Assembly: GCA_018292915.2 (NCBI GenBank)
Contig: JACVVK020000214.1
Coordinates: 898,501 to 962,500 of the forward strand
Reading direction: 5' to 3'
DNA from: Batillaria attramentaria
Taxonomy: Eukaryota; Mollusca; Gastropoda; Batillariidae
Length of the DNA: 64,000 nt
Shown piece after piece: positions 47,199 to 57,930 of this stretch; the stretch's first letter is position 1; each line of letters opens with the position of its first letter. The notes under the pieces are model-generated. The model saw nothing but the letters and a program-made list of their open reading frames with translations, had not been told where the DNA came from and did no database searches. Made by a program: the position numbers and the translations under genes.

Positions 47199-48621
47199 CG
47201 CATGCATAGCCCACATCATGGGGGACCGTTTGCGTCTCCGGCGATGGAGAGCACCCGACTCTGCGTAACCGGCAACCGCGGTATTGGCAACTAAGGAATT
47301 TTCCTTCCTGTCTATCCCTCACCAGCCCATTCGCCTGTCTCTTTCTCTTTAAAACCTCCCGAATTTAGCCGCTCTGTCCTTCCTCTGTGTGTGTGTGTGT
47401 GTGTGTGTGTGCACTGCATTGTGACTGCATCGCACATAGTTTCAAACGCAGAAAGCTTTTCGCAAAAATGCCAGATTCTGAAATGATTTATGTTCCGTTT
47501 TGGTGGGAAGATAAAACGCTTGTGCTTGTTACTTTCAGTTTATCAAGATCAATTTTTTTTGGGTACTGGTGTGATTACATTGCACATAGTTTTTTTTTTA
47601 TTTAAAGCAGACGGTTTTGTGTTCAGATATGGCATTAGCTGGTTACTTTCAGTATGCGTTCGTAAATCATGTGCGACATGTTTCATCATTGCAGATTTTT
47701 TTGTTTGTTTGTTAGGTCTTCAATACTACGTCGTGAATATTTCGTCGCCCACGTGTCTTAGAAAGGCTTCATTCCGATAGGAAACAGAGAACAGACGTAA
47801 AAGTTTAACTCCTTGGAGCACGACCTTGTCATAATAATGCAAGCTCTGTGTGCGACGGGGAGTAATTTAGTTACAAATAAAAAAAATCTGCTTCCAAATT
47901 AAACCGACTGTGCATGTGTTTTCAGGACATGCAGACATTTTGTCCTGCTGGAAGCAGAGATAATATCTAGTGAGGATCGAGAATTCGGGTGGTTGGTAAG
48001 TGTTTACTTGAAATATACAGCAAATAGCTGTATAACCCAATTCCAAACTTTAATACCGAATTTACTGATGTGTAAAAAATGTCCTTTCTTCGATATGGAC
48101 TTGTTTTGTGGATCGTTCAGTGCACACGCTGTGCTCACAAAATCGCCACCGACCACACAAACTGTCCACACAGCAGTCAGCACCGCATTGTGTGCCGGGG
48201 GCAGGGAAAGAAAGGCAGCCTGAGACAAAACAAGCCTTCACAGGCATGCCAGTGCGGCTTGATTTGTAAGTAACGGACACAGGTTCTCTTCTGCAATAAA
48301 AGTTTAGGTTCGCTGTTGGCTAGCTGAGGCGTTTGGCATGGATTTGTGTCGTCATTTTCAAATTCTGTACTGAGCAACGGCCATTTCCGGTCGAGTTTGT
48401 GGCGACTGTAGGCGATATCCACACGCCGTTTGGTTCATAACACTCATGAGTTTCCTCGAAAGGAACGCTCATTCATTCAAACTCACAACCCTGTCCCTTT
48501 CGTGGAGTAATTTGTCCATTCTGGGGCCAACTATCGGTATTTTTGCTCGCACCGGCACGAAATGTTGTGACGTAGTATCGCCACTGTGTGAGAACGTGTA
48601 GTCGAACCGACCAAGCAGAGA

Positions 48622-50317
48622 CTTACTTACTTAGGCCCCTGGCTCCACGTGGAGCATAGGCCATCGACAACCCTTCGCCATCGCACTCTGTTCTGGACTA
48701 TTCTTGCCACTCCAGTCCAGTTGGTCCCCTGCTTATATAACTCTGCCTCAGTGTCCCGCCTCCAGCTGTTGCGAGGCCGGCCTCTCTTCCTTTTCCCCTG
48801 TGGGTTCCATGTCAGGGCTTGGCGTGTGGTGCTGGATGCTGGCTTCCTGAGGGTGTGTCCAATCCAGCCCCACTTCCTCCGCAGGATCTGCTTGGCCGCT
48901 GGTTCCTGCCCTGCTCGCTCCCACAGCTCTTCGTTCCGGATCTTCTCTGGCCATCGGATGTTGAAGATGCGCCTCAGACAGGTGTTGAGAAATGTCTGGA
49001 TCTTCTGCTGCATCGTCTTCGTTGTCCTCCATGTTTCGCATCCGTAAAGCAGAACTGACTTCACGTTGGAGTTATAGATGCGAAGTTTGGTTCTTATGCT
49101 GACAACTTTGGATGCCCAGATGTTCTTCAGCATGACCATTGCTGCTCTTGCCTTGCCGATTCTGGCTGTGACGTCTCGGTCTGTGCCTCCCTGTCCATCA
49201 ACCACACTCCCCAGGTAGACAAAGGACTCTACCTCCCTGATGGGCTCTCCACCGACTGTGACTGGTGTGTTGGCAGTGGTGTTGATCTTCATCAGCTCGG
49301 TTTTCCTCCTGCTGATCTTGAGCCCTGTTCCGGCTGATGTGGCTTCCAGGCATGTAGTCTTGTCCTGCATCTGGCTGTGGCTGTGAGACAGGAGCGCCAG
49401 GTCGTCCGCAAAGTCGAGGTCATCCAGCTGCGCCCAGAGTGTCCACTGTATCCCGTTTTTCCTGCCTGTTGTGGTGGTCTTCATGATCCAGTCGATGACC
49501 AGGAGGAAGAGGTACGGGGACAACAGGCATCCCTGGCGGACTCCGGTCTTCACCTCGAAGCTTTCTGACAACTGGCCGGCATGGGCAATCCTGCAGCTCA
49601 TGTCTTTGTAGGTGCACTGGATCAGGGAGATGATCTTCCCGGGAACTCCATAGTGCCTTAGCAGCTTCCACAGCGCCTCTCTGTCTACACTGTCGAAGGC
49701 CTTCTCATAGTCTATGAAGTTGATGTAGAGGGGGGAGTTCCACTCCAGTGACTGCTCAACAATGATGCGTAGGCTGGCGATCTGGTCAGCGCAGGACCTG
49801 TTCCTGCGAAAGCCCGCCTGCTGGTCTCGGAGCATAGGGTCGACTGCCTCCCTCATCCTCTCCAGTAGAATTCTGTTGAGAACCTTGCCTGGCACTGACA
49901 GGAGCATGATCCCTCGGTAGTTGCTGCAGTCCCTGAGGTCCCCTTTCTTTGGCAGCTTGATGACGATCCCTTCTTTCCACTGGGCTGGCACCTCTTCCTT
50001 CTCCCAGATCTTGCTGAATAGGCTGTGCAGCATGTTGACGGCTGTCTCTGTGTCTGCTTTGATGGCTTCTGCTGGTATCTCGTCTGGCCCTGCAGCTTTC
50101 CCATTTCTCAGTGTCATGATGGCTTTCCTGATCTCCGCCTTAGAGGGCTTGTCGCAGTTGATGGGTAGTTCTGTCTCAGCTGGCGGGATGTCTGGTGGTG
50201 TTTCAGGGATGGGGCGATTTAACAGCTCCCTGAAGTGTTCTGCCCATCGCTTCAGCTGTTCCTCAGTTGTTGTCAGTGGGTGCCCGTTCTTGTCCTTCAC
50301 TGGTTTGTCTGTCTGCT
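48622..50317 (-). mobile_element. 5'-truncated LINE with intact RT frame
   Basis: The element lies between perfect 13-base duplications GACCAAGCAGAGA (48609-48621 and 50318-50330). Its 3' end is a (TAAG)n tail that also supplies the stop codon. Everything upstream of the RT region, including any endonuclease, is missing through 5' truncation, so it is a dead-on-arrival insertion although its frame is open. Confidence 0.92.
48627..50317 (-). CDS. LINE ORF2 fragment: reverse transcriptase and C-terminal domain
   Basis: A single open frame of about 560 LINE residues shows, in order: LKRWAEHFRELLNRP, GKAAGPDEIPAEAIK, NYRGIMLLSVPGKVLNRIL, DQQAGFRRNRSC, FIDYEKAFDSVDREALWKLL, KTGVRQGCLLSPYLFLLVID and LDFADDLALLSHS, with the catalytic FADD box intact. 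Then FVYLGSVVDGQGG, LLYGCETW and RRKWGWIGHTLRK, and a C-terminus with GRPRNSWRRDTEAEL and WRRVVDGLCSTW. This matches endonuclease-RT type LINEs (RTE-like end). No APE endonuclease is present. The open frame continues upstream to 50450 through the target site and minisatellite-like DNA, so residues before about DKPVKDKNG are not LINE. There are no internal stops, so insertion is probably recent. Confidence 0.92.
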
Positions 50318-50339
50318 GACCAAGCAGAGAACGAACCAT

Positions 50340-50430
50340 ATTATCTGGCATGTTTTGACCACCCTCGACCTCGTCGACCTCTACGGCGACATTGTCGACC
50401 TCCACGGCGACCTCCCCGCAAGCGCATATC
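50340..50430. repeat. Minisatellite-related block beside the LINE
   Basis: ATCTGGCATG, GACCACCCTCGACC and GTCGACCTCTACGGCGAC resemble, in reverse complement, the array and flank at 52485-52735. It is the LINE target, not LINE sequence. Confidence 0.65.
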
Positions 50431-50640
50431 AACCGTACAGATAATGGCATAAATTTTAATGTGACTCAGTATCAGAGTTTGGTGTTTCTTTGGAGTCTTT
50501 TAGTAATCAAGGTTGTGCGGCTTTATCTAAATTTGAGCGACGGATAACGTGTCCAAACGACGTACACTGATATCTCGGCGTTGCCGGTTTGCTAAGTGTC
50601 AAATCACCGAGTTTAGTCCGGTTGAATTCCCAGCGGCATC

Positions 50641-50680
50641 ACAGCCTCTCTCTCTCTCTCTCACCGTCACGGCGGCAATG

Positions 50681-50720
<40 letters not shown>

Positions 50721-50724
50721 GCGC
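50641..50724. repeat. (CT)n and (CA)n tracts between two similar blocks
   Basis: GTACACTGA-x-ATC, GGCG(T/C)TGC, TTTGCTAAGTGTCAAATC and GAATTCCCAGCGGCA occur on both sides (about 50560-50640 and 50733-50815), so the tracts sit between copies of a diverged direct duplication of about 80 bases. Confidence 0.75.
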
Positions 50725-51214
50725 GTGTACAAACGACGTACACTGACATCCTGGCGCTGCAGATTTGCTAAGTGTCAAATCGCTTAGTTCAGTAAGACTG
50801 AATTCCCAGCGGCAGTTTCCGCCGGTTTTCTTTCTTGTCAAACACAAACACAAGGATGATTAGGAACCACCCCATACCTATCAACTATCCGCCTTAATTC
50901 GCTCACACGCGCTGGCACACAAAGAAACACGTTCACACACACTGACATGCGCGTGATAGTGCGTTTTGTGGAAACAATGGTCAGTGATGTGACAGGTGTA
51001 AAGGGCGTCGAACTGGCGGATGAGGTGATCACCACCCGCATAACTGCAGTTGTGTTTAGGGGGCAATGCGCTAATTGCCCTTTCTTTGTCCGAGGTCGCG
51101 CGTGCACAGTAGGGGGTGGGTCCAAGCGGCGGGTCGCGGGTAGTGTCGGCCCAAGTGCCTTGGGCGGTCGGAGGTAAATCGGCTGCCGGCGAAGTGTGAA
51201 CCGCCAACTAAGCC

Positions 51215-51600
51215 AGCCATGTTTTTTCCCGCCCAGGTTCTGCCGATTTCAGCTGAGCATCAAAACGGCTGGCTATCGCTGACCGCGGCGCTAATGAGGT
51301 AGTCAGCGGCTTTCGTAACGGGCAGAACTAAAACGTGTGCGTGGGAGTCTCGTGTGAGATCTGAAAAATAAAATGTATTTGCATTGTACATGTATTTCAG
51401 TGCTACACATCATACCACTTTCAAAAGTAATCTCACACGACTGAGACTGTGACTCGCACACACACGTTTCAGTTCTGCCCGTTTCGAAAGCCGCTGACTA
51501 CCTCATTAGTAAGTACGCTCGCAGCGCAGCGGTCAGCGCTAGCCACCAGCTTTCTGCTGGCTTGCGGCGCAACGGGTAGAACCTGGGTGTGGGGCAGGGG
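51215..51600. mobile_element. Foldback (MITE-like) element
   Basis: The left arm (CCCAGGTTCTGCC, GCTGACCGC, AATGAGGTAGTCAGCGGCTT, GGGCAGAACT, CGTGTG) returns inverted on the right (GTTTCAGTTCTGCCCG, AAGCCGCTGACTACCTCATT, GCGGTCAGCGCTAGC, GGTAGAACCTGGG). Arms are about 160 bases with a 60-base loop; no coding. Confidence 0.8.
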
Positions 51601-51959
51601 GGGGGGGGGACTATGCCCGTAGGGGATGCTGCCCGAGACTAAGGGTACTTGTCAACTACACAGCTACATAGTGGTTATGCGATTAACGGCTGAATAACGC
51701 CGACTTCTTTCTGAATGGTTTACGCTGCCTGTCTCTTCTCCTGTTAATCAGTCTCGCGCCAGGTCAGGACACTGTCTCTCGGGACAGCGCTTTTTGTTAT
51801 AAACATTTTCAAATATTGATTCATGTGCTGCTCGGGTGAACTGTTAGTATTTGATCAGTGTTGTTCTGCGATTTTGTATTATCACACACTCTCTCTCTCT
51901 CTCTCTCTCTCAAGTAAAATATTAATATAATCTTCATGTACCTGACAGGGTGACAGGGG

Positions 51960-52325
51960 ATTTGGTCTTGACAGGGGATTTGGTCTAGTGGTTAAGGCAT
52001 CCGACTTCGGATCCTGAGCTGCCTGGTTCGAGTCCCCGGTGGGCAGGAATATGGTGGGATTTTTCCTTCCCATATCGAGTCTAATTCATGTGCAGACTCG
52101 TTTGCGGTGCCTGTCTCGCCTTCGTGTACACACGCACGCACAAACATCAAGTGTGCACGCTAAAAATCCCACGTTCATCTTTCGAAGAAGAGTAGGCTGT
52201 GGCCGGTGGCGTGGTAAACAGAAATACTGTCGCACGCACCAGAGTGAATAGCAGGGTGGAGGTTTGCACACAAAGTAGCGCTTAACGGCAGCAGGCTTTC
52301 ACTGCTTCGTCCTCCAGCCCTGCGG
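51960..52325 (+). mobile_element. SINE C (tRNA-derived)
   Basis: A tRNA-like head GGTCTAGTGGTTAAGGCATC (A box) and GGTTCGAGTCCCCGG (B box) is followed by a body with GGTGGGATTTTTCCTTCCC and AATCCCACGTTCATCTTTCG. The head's first bases (GACAGGGGATTTGGTCT) are duplicated just upstream. It is distinct from SINE A and B. Confidence 0.78.
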
Positions 52326-52486
52326 CGCCGTGAGCATTTCAGCAGAGATGGATATGTGCGCCGAGGAGAAGTATACCATACCATACCATACCTTCACCAC
52401 GCTACAAAACCCAAATGGCAATTTAACACAAATAAGACAAAACAAGCCCTTCATGTGCGTTGTGGTCGACAAAGATCGAATGTCGC

Positions 52487-52715
52487 CGTAAAGGTCGACG
52501 AGGTCGCCGTACAGGTCGACATGGTCGAGGGTGGTGGTCGATATGGTTGAGGGTGGTGGTCGACATGGTCGAGGGTGGTGGTCGATATGGTCGAGGGTGG
52601 TGGTCGATATGGTCGAGGGTGGTGGTCGACATGGTCGAGGGTGGTGGTCGATATGGTCAAGGGTGGTGGTCGACATGGTCGAGAGTGGTAGTCGACATGG
52701 TCGAGGGTGGTCAAA
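52487..52715. repeat. 22-base minisatellite, about 8 units
   Basis: Units of GGTGGTCGAYATGGTCGAGG plus GT repeat in tandem, with two variants (GACATGG and GATATGG). Because 22 is not a multiple of three, all frames stay open and read as a 22-residue periodic peptide; this is not evidence of a gene. Confidence 0.92.
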
Positions 52716-53078
52716 GCATGCCAGATAATATATATGCAGAGAACAGCGAAGCGGCTGGCGCGGCAGCTTGGCACAACACGCACACACACACACACACACA
52801 GAACGCCCCAACAGTGGCGGTGATTTCCCAAGAAACAACCCCCACAGGATAAAGCAGCGTTTCTGAGAAAAGGCGCATAACTAGGAACGCTGTGTTCCTG
52901 AGGAATGACAGCCGGGCGAGAATCAATCGTTCCTGAGAAACGAGTACAATGTAGGAAAAACACATTCCTAAAAAAAAATAACAGTTAAGTGACATTAATG
53001 TCAGTATGCTGGTGACGTCAGTTCCGCCTGACACATGATGATGAGCGGGGGTATCGATTCGTGATTCAGTGGACTGGC

Positions 53079-53135
53079 GAGGGTGGGTGGGGGTGGGTGT
53101 TTGGGAGTTTAACGTCCTTTTCCACCACATAAGGC
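53079..53135 (-). mobile_element. SINE A tail fragment
   Basis: Only the 3' tail (GTGTTTGGGAGTTTAACGTC in plus orientation, CCACCACATAAGG) remains. Confidence 0.7.
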
Positions 53136-53583
53136 GACCAATTCATTGTGGCCGGCTACTCATAAACAGCTGAACAAATGCCATTGTTCTTCAGAATGAA
53201 TTTTGTGATTAAGTAAGTAACTGTATAAATCAATTAATAAATATTCGAAACGGAAAAAAAAACTGTATAAAGTAACTTATATCTGACTGTTACGTGTGTG
53301 GCTGTGTGTCAGTTTTGTACTGTGTTGACGGACGATAGCTGTGGTTTCTTTCTTTTTTAGAAGATTGAGTGACTGAGTGAGAGAGTTTGCCTCACGTTTA
53401 GTTCATATCGTGTTTTAATACTGTAGATCTGTTCTCCGTGTTCCAGAAGTTCCTGTTGCTTTTCAGGAACATTCTAGAAGTGGTGACTTTGTTTTGATTG
53501 TAGCTAATTTTGCCACGGGGGGTATGCGTTTAGGGTCAAGGTCTGAGTCTCCCGGAAATCTCGTGCAAATCGCTTTGTTAGGG

Positions 53584-53754
53584 TGGGGTGGGTGTTTGGG
53601 GGTTTAACGTCCTTTTCGACCACATACGGGCTATATTAAAGACGGGGCAACAATGAAAAAGCCAGCACAAATATTTGGCCCCAGTCAGGATACGAACTCA
53701 CGACCCGAGCATTAGAAGTCCAACGCTCTACCATTCGGCCACACCCGGCTCCCC
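53584..53754 (-). mobile_element. SINE A with target duplication
   Basis: A full inverted SINE A bounded by ATCGYTTTGTTAGGG (53569-53583 and 53755-53769; one mismatch). Confidence 0.9.
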
Positions 53755-54060
53755 ATCGTTTTGTTAGGGGTTGTTTACGATTACAAGGAATTATATAAAG
53801 CGCCTAGATTTCGGCGGGCGGGTACTCGATAATTCTGGATTCTTCTCAGTTTTATAATAGTAATGAGGTGTTTTATGTTCTGATTTTTGATTGGTTCTTT
53901 CTTGATAGGTCAGCCTAGAATGTGCTAGAATGCTATGAGACTGTATATAGCTGGTTGAGATAATTTTTCTTGAACACTGAGCCTTGAAATCGCCATGGTT
54001 GACGTCATTTGATTGAAAAGACCATTACGTCAGCCTCTTCTAAGTTAATCTTTAAATCAG

Positions 54061-54091
<31 letters not shown>

Positions 54092-54189
54092 ACACACAAT
54101 GACGTCATGGACGTACAGTGTTTTGCCAATACATGGCAGAGTAAAGGGGCGGAGCTTTGGCCACGGGGTTTGCCGAGTGGAGTCGTCTG

Positions 54190-54565
54190 TTGAAATGGGA
54201 GTCAGAATTCAGAACTCAGAATTGTTTATTGATAGGCCTTAGGCCCATTCAAAGTTGAGAGTGACATCCAGACATTCTTACACACATCAATACTTGTACA
54301 TGAAATAACCAAAGTGCAAATAAAGTATATCAACTCAGCTGAGCAACTGCTGTCTGTTTCTTAGAGCTATATATATATATATATTAGAGCTAAAAATATA
54401 CAATGCCTGGTTCTTAACTGTATAATAGTTACTTGAGGCCATTGTGGGTCGAAAGCGGCTTGGATGGTTCCAAAATTTTCAGTGGAATTGATATTTTCAT
54501 CGCCACTGCTGTTCTGTTAGAACTACGACACTTTTCTTACATGTAGCCTAGGCAGCAGACCCGGC
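54190..54565 (-). mobile_element. Possible LINE/SINE 3' end
   Basis: In reverse complement GGGCCTAAGGCCTATCAATAAACAATT is followed by TTCTGAGTTCTGAATTCTGA: a poly(A)-signal-like hexamer with a short tandem tail. The rest is not recognised. Confidence 0.4.
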
Positions 54566-55506
54566 TTTTAAAAAATTCCGACCATTCTTATAAAAATTCC
54601 GCCGTTTTTCGCTAGTGGTAAAAATAAGGATTTTTGTTCAGTTGTAAGTGTGACAGGTACTGAAAGGAAGCCTCGGCGACAATGTCACGTGACAACAGGC
54701 ACAAGGCTGCCTATTCATTCATATCGTGCAAAATGCTTATTAATTTAAAAAAAAATACAAAAAACGTAGTTTGAAGGACACTTTCCTCAACTTCTCATGT
54801 CAAAAATAGTGGGTGTTGTTGTTGTTGTTGTTGTTGTTGATGCCTGTGTTTGTTGTCGGTAGCGAAACAATTCTGGCATTATGTGTGTGTGGTGAAGATG
54901 TTTTTTTGTGTTTTTATTTTTTCACTTGGGAAGGTAACATACGGCCTTCACGCTCTGCGTATATTTCTTATCAACTCGCTCGGGCTACATGATAATAAAT
55001 TTCAAAATTTCCTACCACCAAACAGTTTTCAGTTTTATTGTGAAGTTCAAAACTAACATTTTTAGAAGCCGGCCGTAGTCCAGCCAATGACTTCTCCTCA
55101 TGCAGCTTGCACGTTGAAATCGTTTACAAGAGGAAAGTGTCTGCTGGGTTTATTTCGTGTAAGTATGTATGCATAAGTTTAGTTAAAGTGTTTTCAAGAT
55201 AAGTGTCTTATGTGCTTCCTCCATTTCCATGCCATTTTACTCGCATGTTGCTTGCTTCACTGAGAACCTCACGTAATCCAGGCCAGCCCTTTGTCTAGAA
55301 ACCGTTAGCAGACGACGTATATTTTCGTTTGGCTGCGAGGACTCGTGTGCCTAATGCCTTTGATTTAATGTTCTTACTTAGTGATAGTTCCGGGGGCGAT
55401 TTCTTACCAATTTGTCACTGAAGGTGCTGTTCACATAATTATGATCAAATGTTCGGCTCTGACCAGTTTCCGTATTCCGGGTGTCCTAGATGAGTCAAGA
55501 GAGATA

Positions 55507-55665
55507 AGCATGCAGACATGAGGTACCCAAGACAGAATTTTCAGAAACCCTTTGTGTGACCCACATAAATCAAAATTAATATCAACAGTTAGACACACTA
55601 TTTAATGTGTCACACAAAGGGTTTGAAAAAATCTGTCTTGGTTACCTCATGTCTGCATGCTCAAG
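55507..55665. repeat. Inverted repeat, about 52-base arms
   Basis: GCATGCAGACATGAGGTA...CAAGACAGA...AAACCCTTTGTGTGAC is repeated inverted at 55602-55662 with few differences and a 40-base loop. It is likely a small foldback element. Confidence 0.85.
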
Positions 55666-55857
55666 ATTTTCCTACATCTAATCATGTGCACATGCAATCA
55701 TTGCGCATTTATTAAACATTAAGGGACGCACAATCCTTTACATACAGGAAATAATACTGTACATGAAGGTAGTGCAATTTACGGTATGGTATCGTAACAA
55801 TGGTAACCATATGGTAGGGTAGGGTAGTTACGGGTAGGATATATAGAGCTTACATTA

Positions 55858-56002
55858 ATTCGAGTGGTCTACGGCTAAAGACTAACCCCTCGATGGTTCG
55901 ATTGTTTGCGTAGCTACCTCGCCGGAGGCTCGGTAGCTATACACACACACAAACAATCGAACCATCTCGGGGTTAGTCTTTCGCCGTAAACCACGAGAAC
56001 TA
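55858..56002. repeat. Inverted repeat, about 58-base arms
   Basis: GAGTGGTCTACGGC and AAAGACTAACCCC, GATGGTTCGATTGTTTG and TAGCTACC return inverted after a short loop. Probably a MITE. A shorter related piece may lie near 18312-18360. Confidence 0.82.
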
Positions 56003-56929
56003 ATCATGTACGTTGTTCATACCACGAGCATTTTCTTTTCTCTTGGAAAATCCAATTCAGTGATCCAAGTGCTCATTTTTAACAGACCTTTTTTACAGAG
56101 ACCATTCCCACCGACACCTGGAAAAGAAGTAGTTCCATCCAAAATCACTGTGTGCTGTCTTGTTTTACGAGTTTAACGAACAACATTAAATGTGAAGATG
56201 ATACTGTTGAAACAAATTGCCAACACAGTAAATTCAACAATGAAAGAATAATTTCAAAGTTTACTATCTGCGTGGCCATATTCTTGCGCTAAATTCGTGT
56301 ATCGGTGTAGAAGTGGCTGCAAGCGACAGCCTCCGTAGCGAAGGGGGCAAAAATTGCACGCGTGGGCAGATTCAAACACATTCGACATGTACTGCAGCGA
56401 TGTTTCGATCATGAAAGCGCCAAGTTTCACCTGGTTCACACTGTGAAGGCCATATCTTCGAAATTTCATCACGGTAGGCAGAAAACAGTCGTTCGTCTGC
56501 TCATGTGTTCCCTTTTCGTCTGCTCGTGTTTCGTGCGAGTGCTCGACTCGTCTCCTTCCCGGCGTTTTGTGGCGATGCTGGTGGCTATATGTCTTGTTTA
56601 CACGATTCCGGGTAGCGTTTGGCTTATTGTTTTGCTGTTCTCTGCATTGTCTTTCCGAATGCAGTCAACATAACATCATGTTTTTACCCATTTTCAGCGG
56701 TTTTGGCAAAAGGTCAGAAATCTCCATTTCGATGCCACTGACCGATGACGTAACTAGAGTGTGTTTTGTGAACTTGTAAATCACTGAGTGGGTTATGGAA
56801 AGGCATCTCACACTTTCGCTCTCTGTTTCCTTATTATTTTCAGACGTAAAGCACTCGAAGTTAACTCACTGAAAGTTTGCACTGGCGAGTGGTGTAAAGT
56901 CTGGTCTAGTATGCTGTGATATTGTATGG

Positions 56930-57005
56930 GAGGATAGGGTATGAAACGTGGTATGTTAGGTTAGGTTAGGTTAGGGTAGGGTAGGATTTAGTACGGTGAG
57001 GTGGG
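56930..57005. repeat. Short TTAGG / TAGGG array
   Basis: Four adjacent TTAGG units followed by GGGTAGGGTAGG variants within a GGTA-rich block; similar GGTAGGGTAGGGTA sequence occurs at 55813-55850. Confidence 0.7.
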
Positions 57006-57159
57006 TGTAGGAAGGTTGATTTGGGTAGCATAAAATTAATATGGAATCGTATGGTATGACATGGCAGTGTGATGCTAGAATTTAATTCTGCGTACAACCA
57101 AGTGTCCGAAAAACTTGACCAAACGAAACAGACACAGTCGTATGAAGTATAGCAGCCGT

Positions 57160-57202
<43 letters not shown>

Positions 57203-57648
57203 CTCGTGTTTTATATCTAGTGTGTTATTTTCTTGGTTCTAAGTCGGGGTTAGTAAAGTTCATAGATTTCACGTGTGGCCACTGTTAGTGAGTAGTAGGA
57301 GTTAGTGTAGTTGAGGGGGTGAGTAGATTTCTTCAGTGCGGGTTGGGACTCGGCGGCGGCGGCTGGCGGGCAGGGCCTATCGGGTATACTTTCCTTCTAA
57401 CCACCTGTATTTCTGGTCCTTTTCTTCTCTTTCTCTCTGCTATCTAATATAATAGGGAAGTAGGTTAGGTTTTGTTTTTGTAGCGTGCGTCGTTGTTGGA
57501 TTGTTTCTTGTCTTTATTTCTTTATTAAATTCCTTGTTCCTTATCAGTATCGTTCTGTGTTGTTCTTTTATCTGTTTATTGTCGTGGTGTGCTCGTCGGA
57601 GACTCACCTGGCCATCGCTCCTCCACGCCAACCTCGTGACGGCGTGTG

Positions 57649-57649
<1 letters not shown>

Positions 57650-57691
<42 letters not shown>

Positions 57692-57878
57692 TTAACATAT
57701 TTACACCCAAGTTGTTAGATGTCCCTTTCCCGATACTTGCCCTCAGTGGTGTTTGTGTGGGGGGAAGGATGGGATGGGGGGGGGGGGGGGGCTTGTTCAG
57801 TCTAGTCGACAGAAGTCTGTAAATGAGCTGTACCATGTCTCTCTTTCTTTGTCTCTGTCTCTCTCTTACACGCACGCA

Positions 57879-57930
<52 letters not shown>
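57650..57930. repeat. (GT)n, poly-G and (ACGC)n/(AC)n tracts
   Basis: A GT tract (57650-57691), a G run (57776-57791), CT-rich sequence and an ACGC then AC tract (57868-57926). No gene is supported. Confidence 0.9.

Larger units (their letters stand above)
46709..47285. mobile_element. 577-bp TIR element with THAP and SAP fragments
   Basis: Ends are AATACTGCGGTTGCC on the left and, in reverse complement, AATACCGCGGTTGCC on the right. It carries a THAP-type frame pointing inward from the left (46812) and a SAP-like frame pointing inward from the right (47198), which meet at about 47010. The pattern fits an internal-deletion derivative of a larger DNA transposon with two convergent genes. I cannot assign a superfamily. 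Confidence 0.7.
45208..47385 (+). mobile_element. Retroposon R copy split by two insertions
   Basis: It starts GGCCCCATGGGCTCGCC at 45208. Segments 45208-45401, 46491-46708 and 47286-47385 are collinear with the copy at 21652-22590. The gaps are a PLE-like insertion (45402-46478) and a TIR element (46709-47285). The 3' part with its (ACTC)n tail is missing. Confidence 0.82.
43676..48588. mobile_element. Long inverted-repeat element with nested insertions
   Basis: Two arms of more than 1 kb, near-identical in their outer parts, face each other: 43676 to about 44815 and 48588 back to about 47420. Both begin CACAGTGGCGATACTACGTC. Outer arms match almost base for base through ATGCGGTGCTGACTGC; inner parts are more diverged. 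No target duplication is obvious. It looks like a DNA transposon with very long terminal inverted repeats, or a palindromic duplication. The centre is occupied by later insertions. Confidence 0.75.

Noticed and set aside
52299..52838. Overlapping long frames over 52300-52960, both strands
   Set aside because: They are read-throughs of a 22-base minisatellite, which stays open in all frames.
56254..56673. Frames of 72 and 103 residues on opposite strands
   Set aside because: They overlap antisense, show no domain, and have no splice or repeat support.
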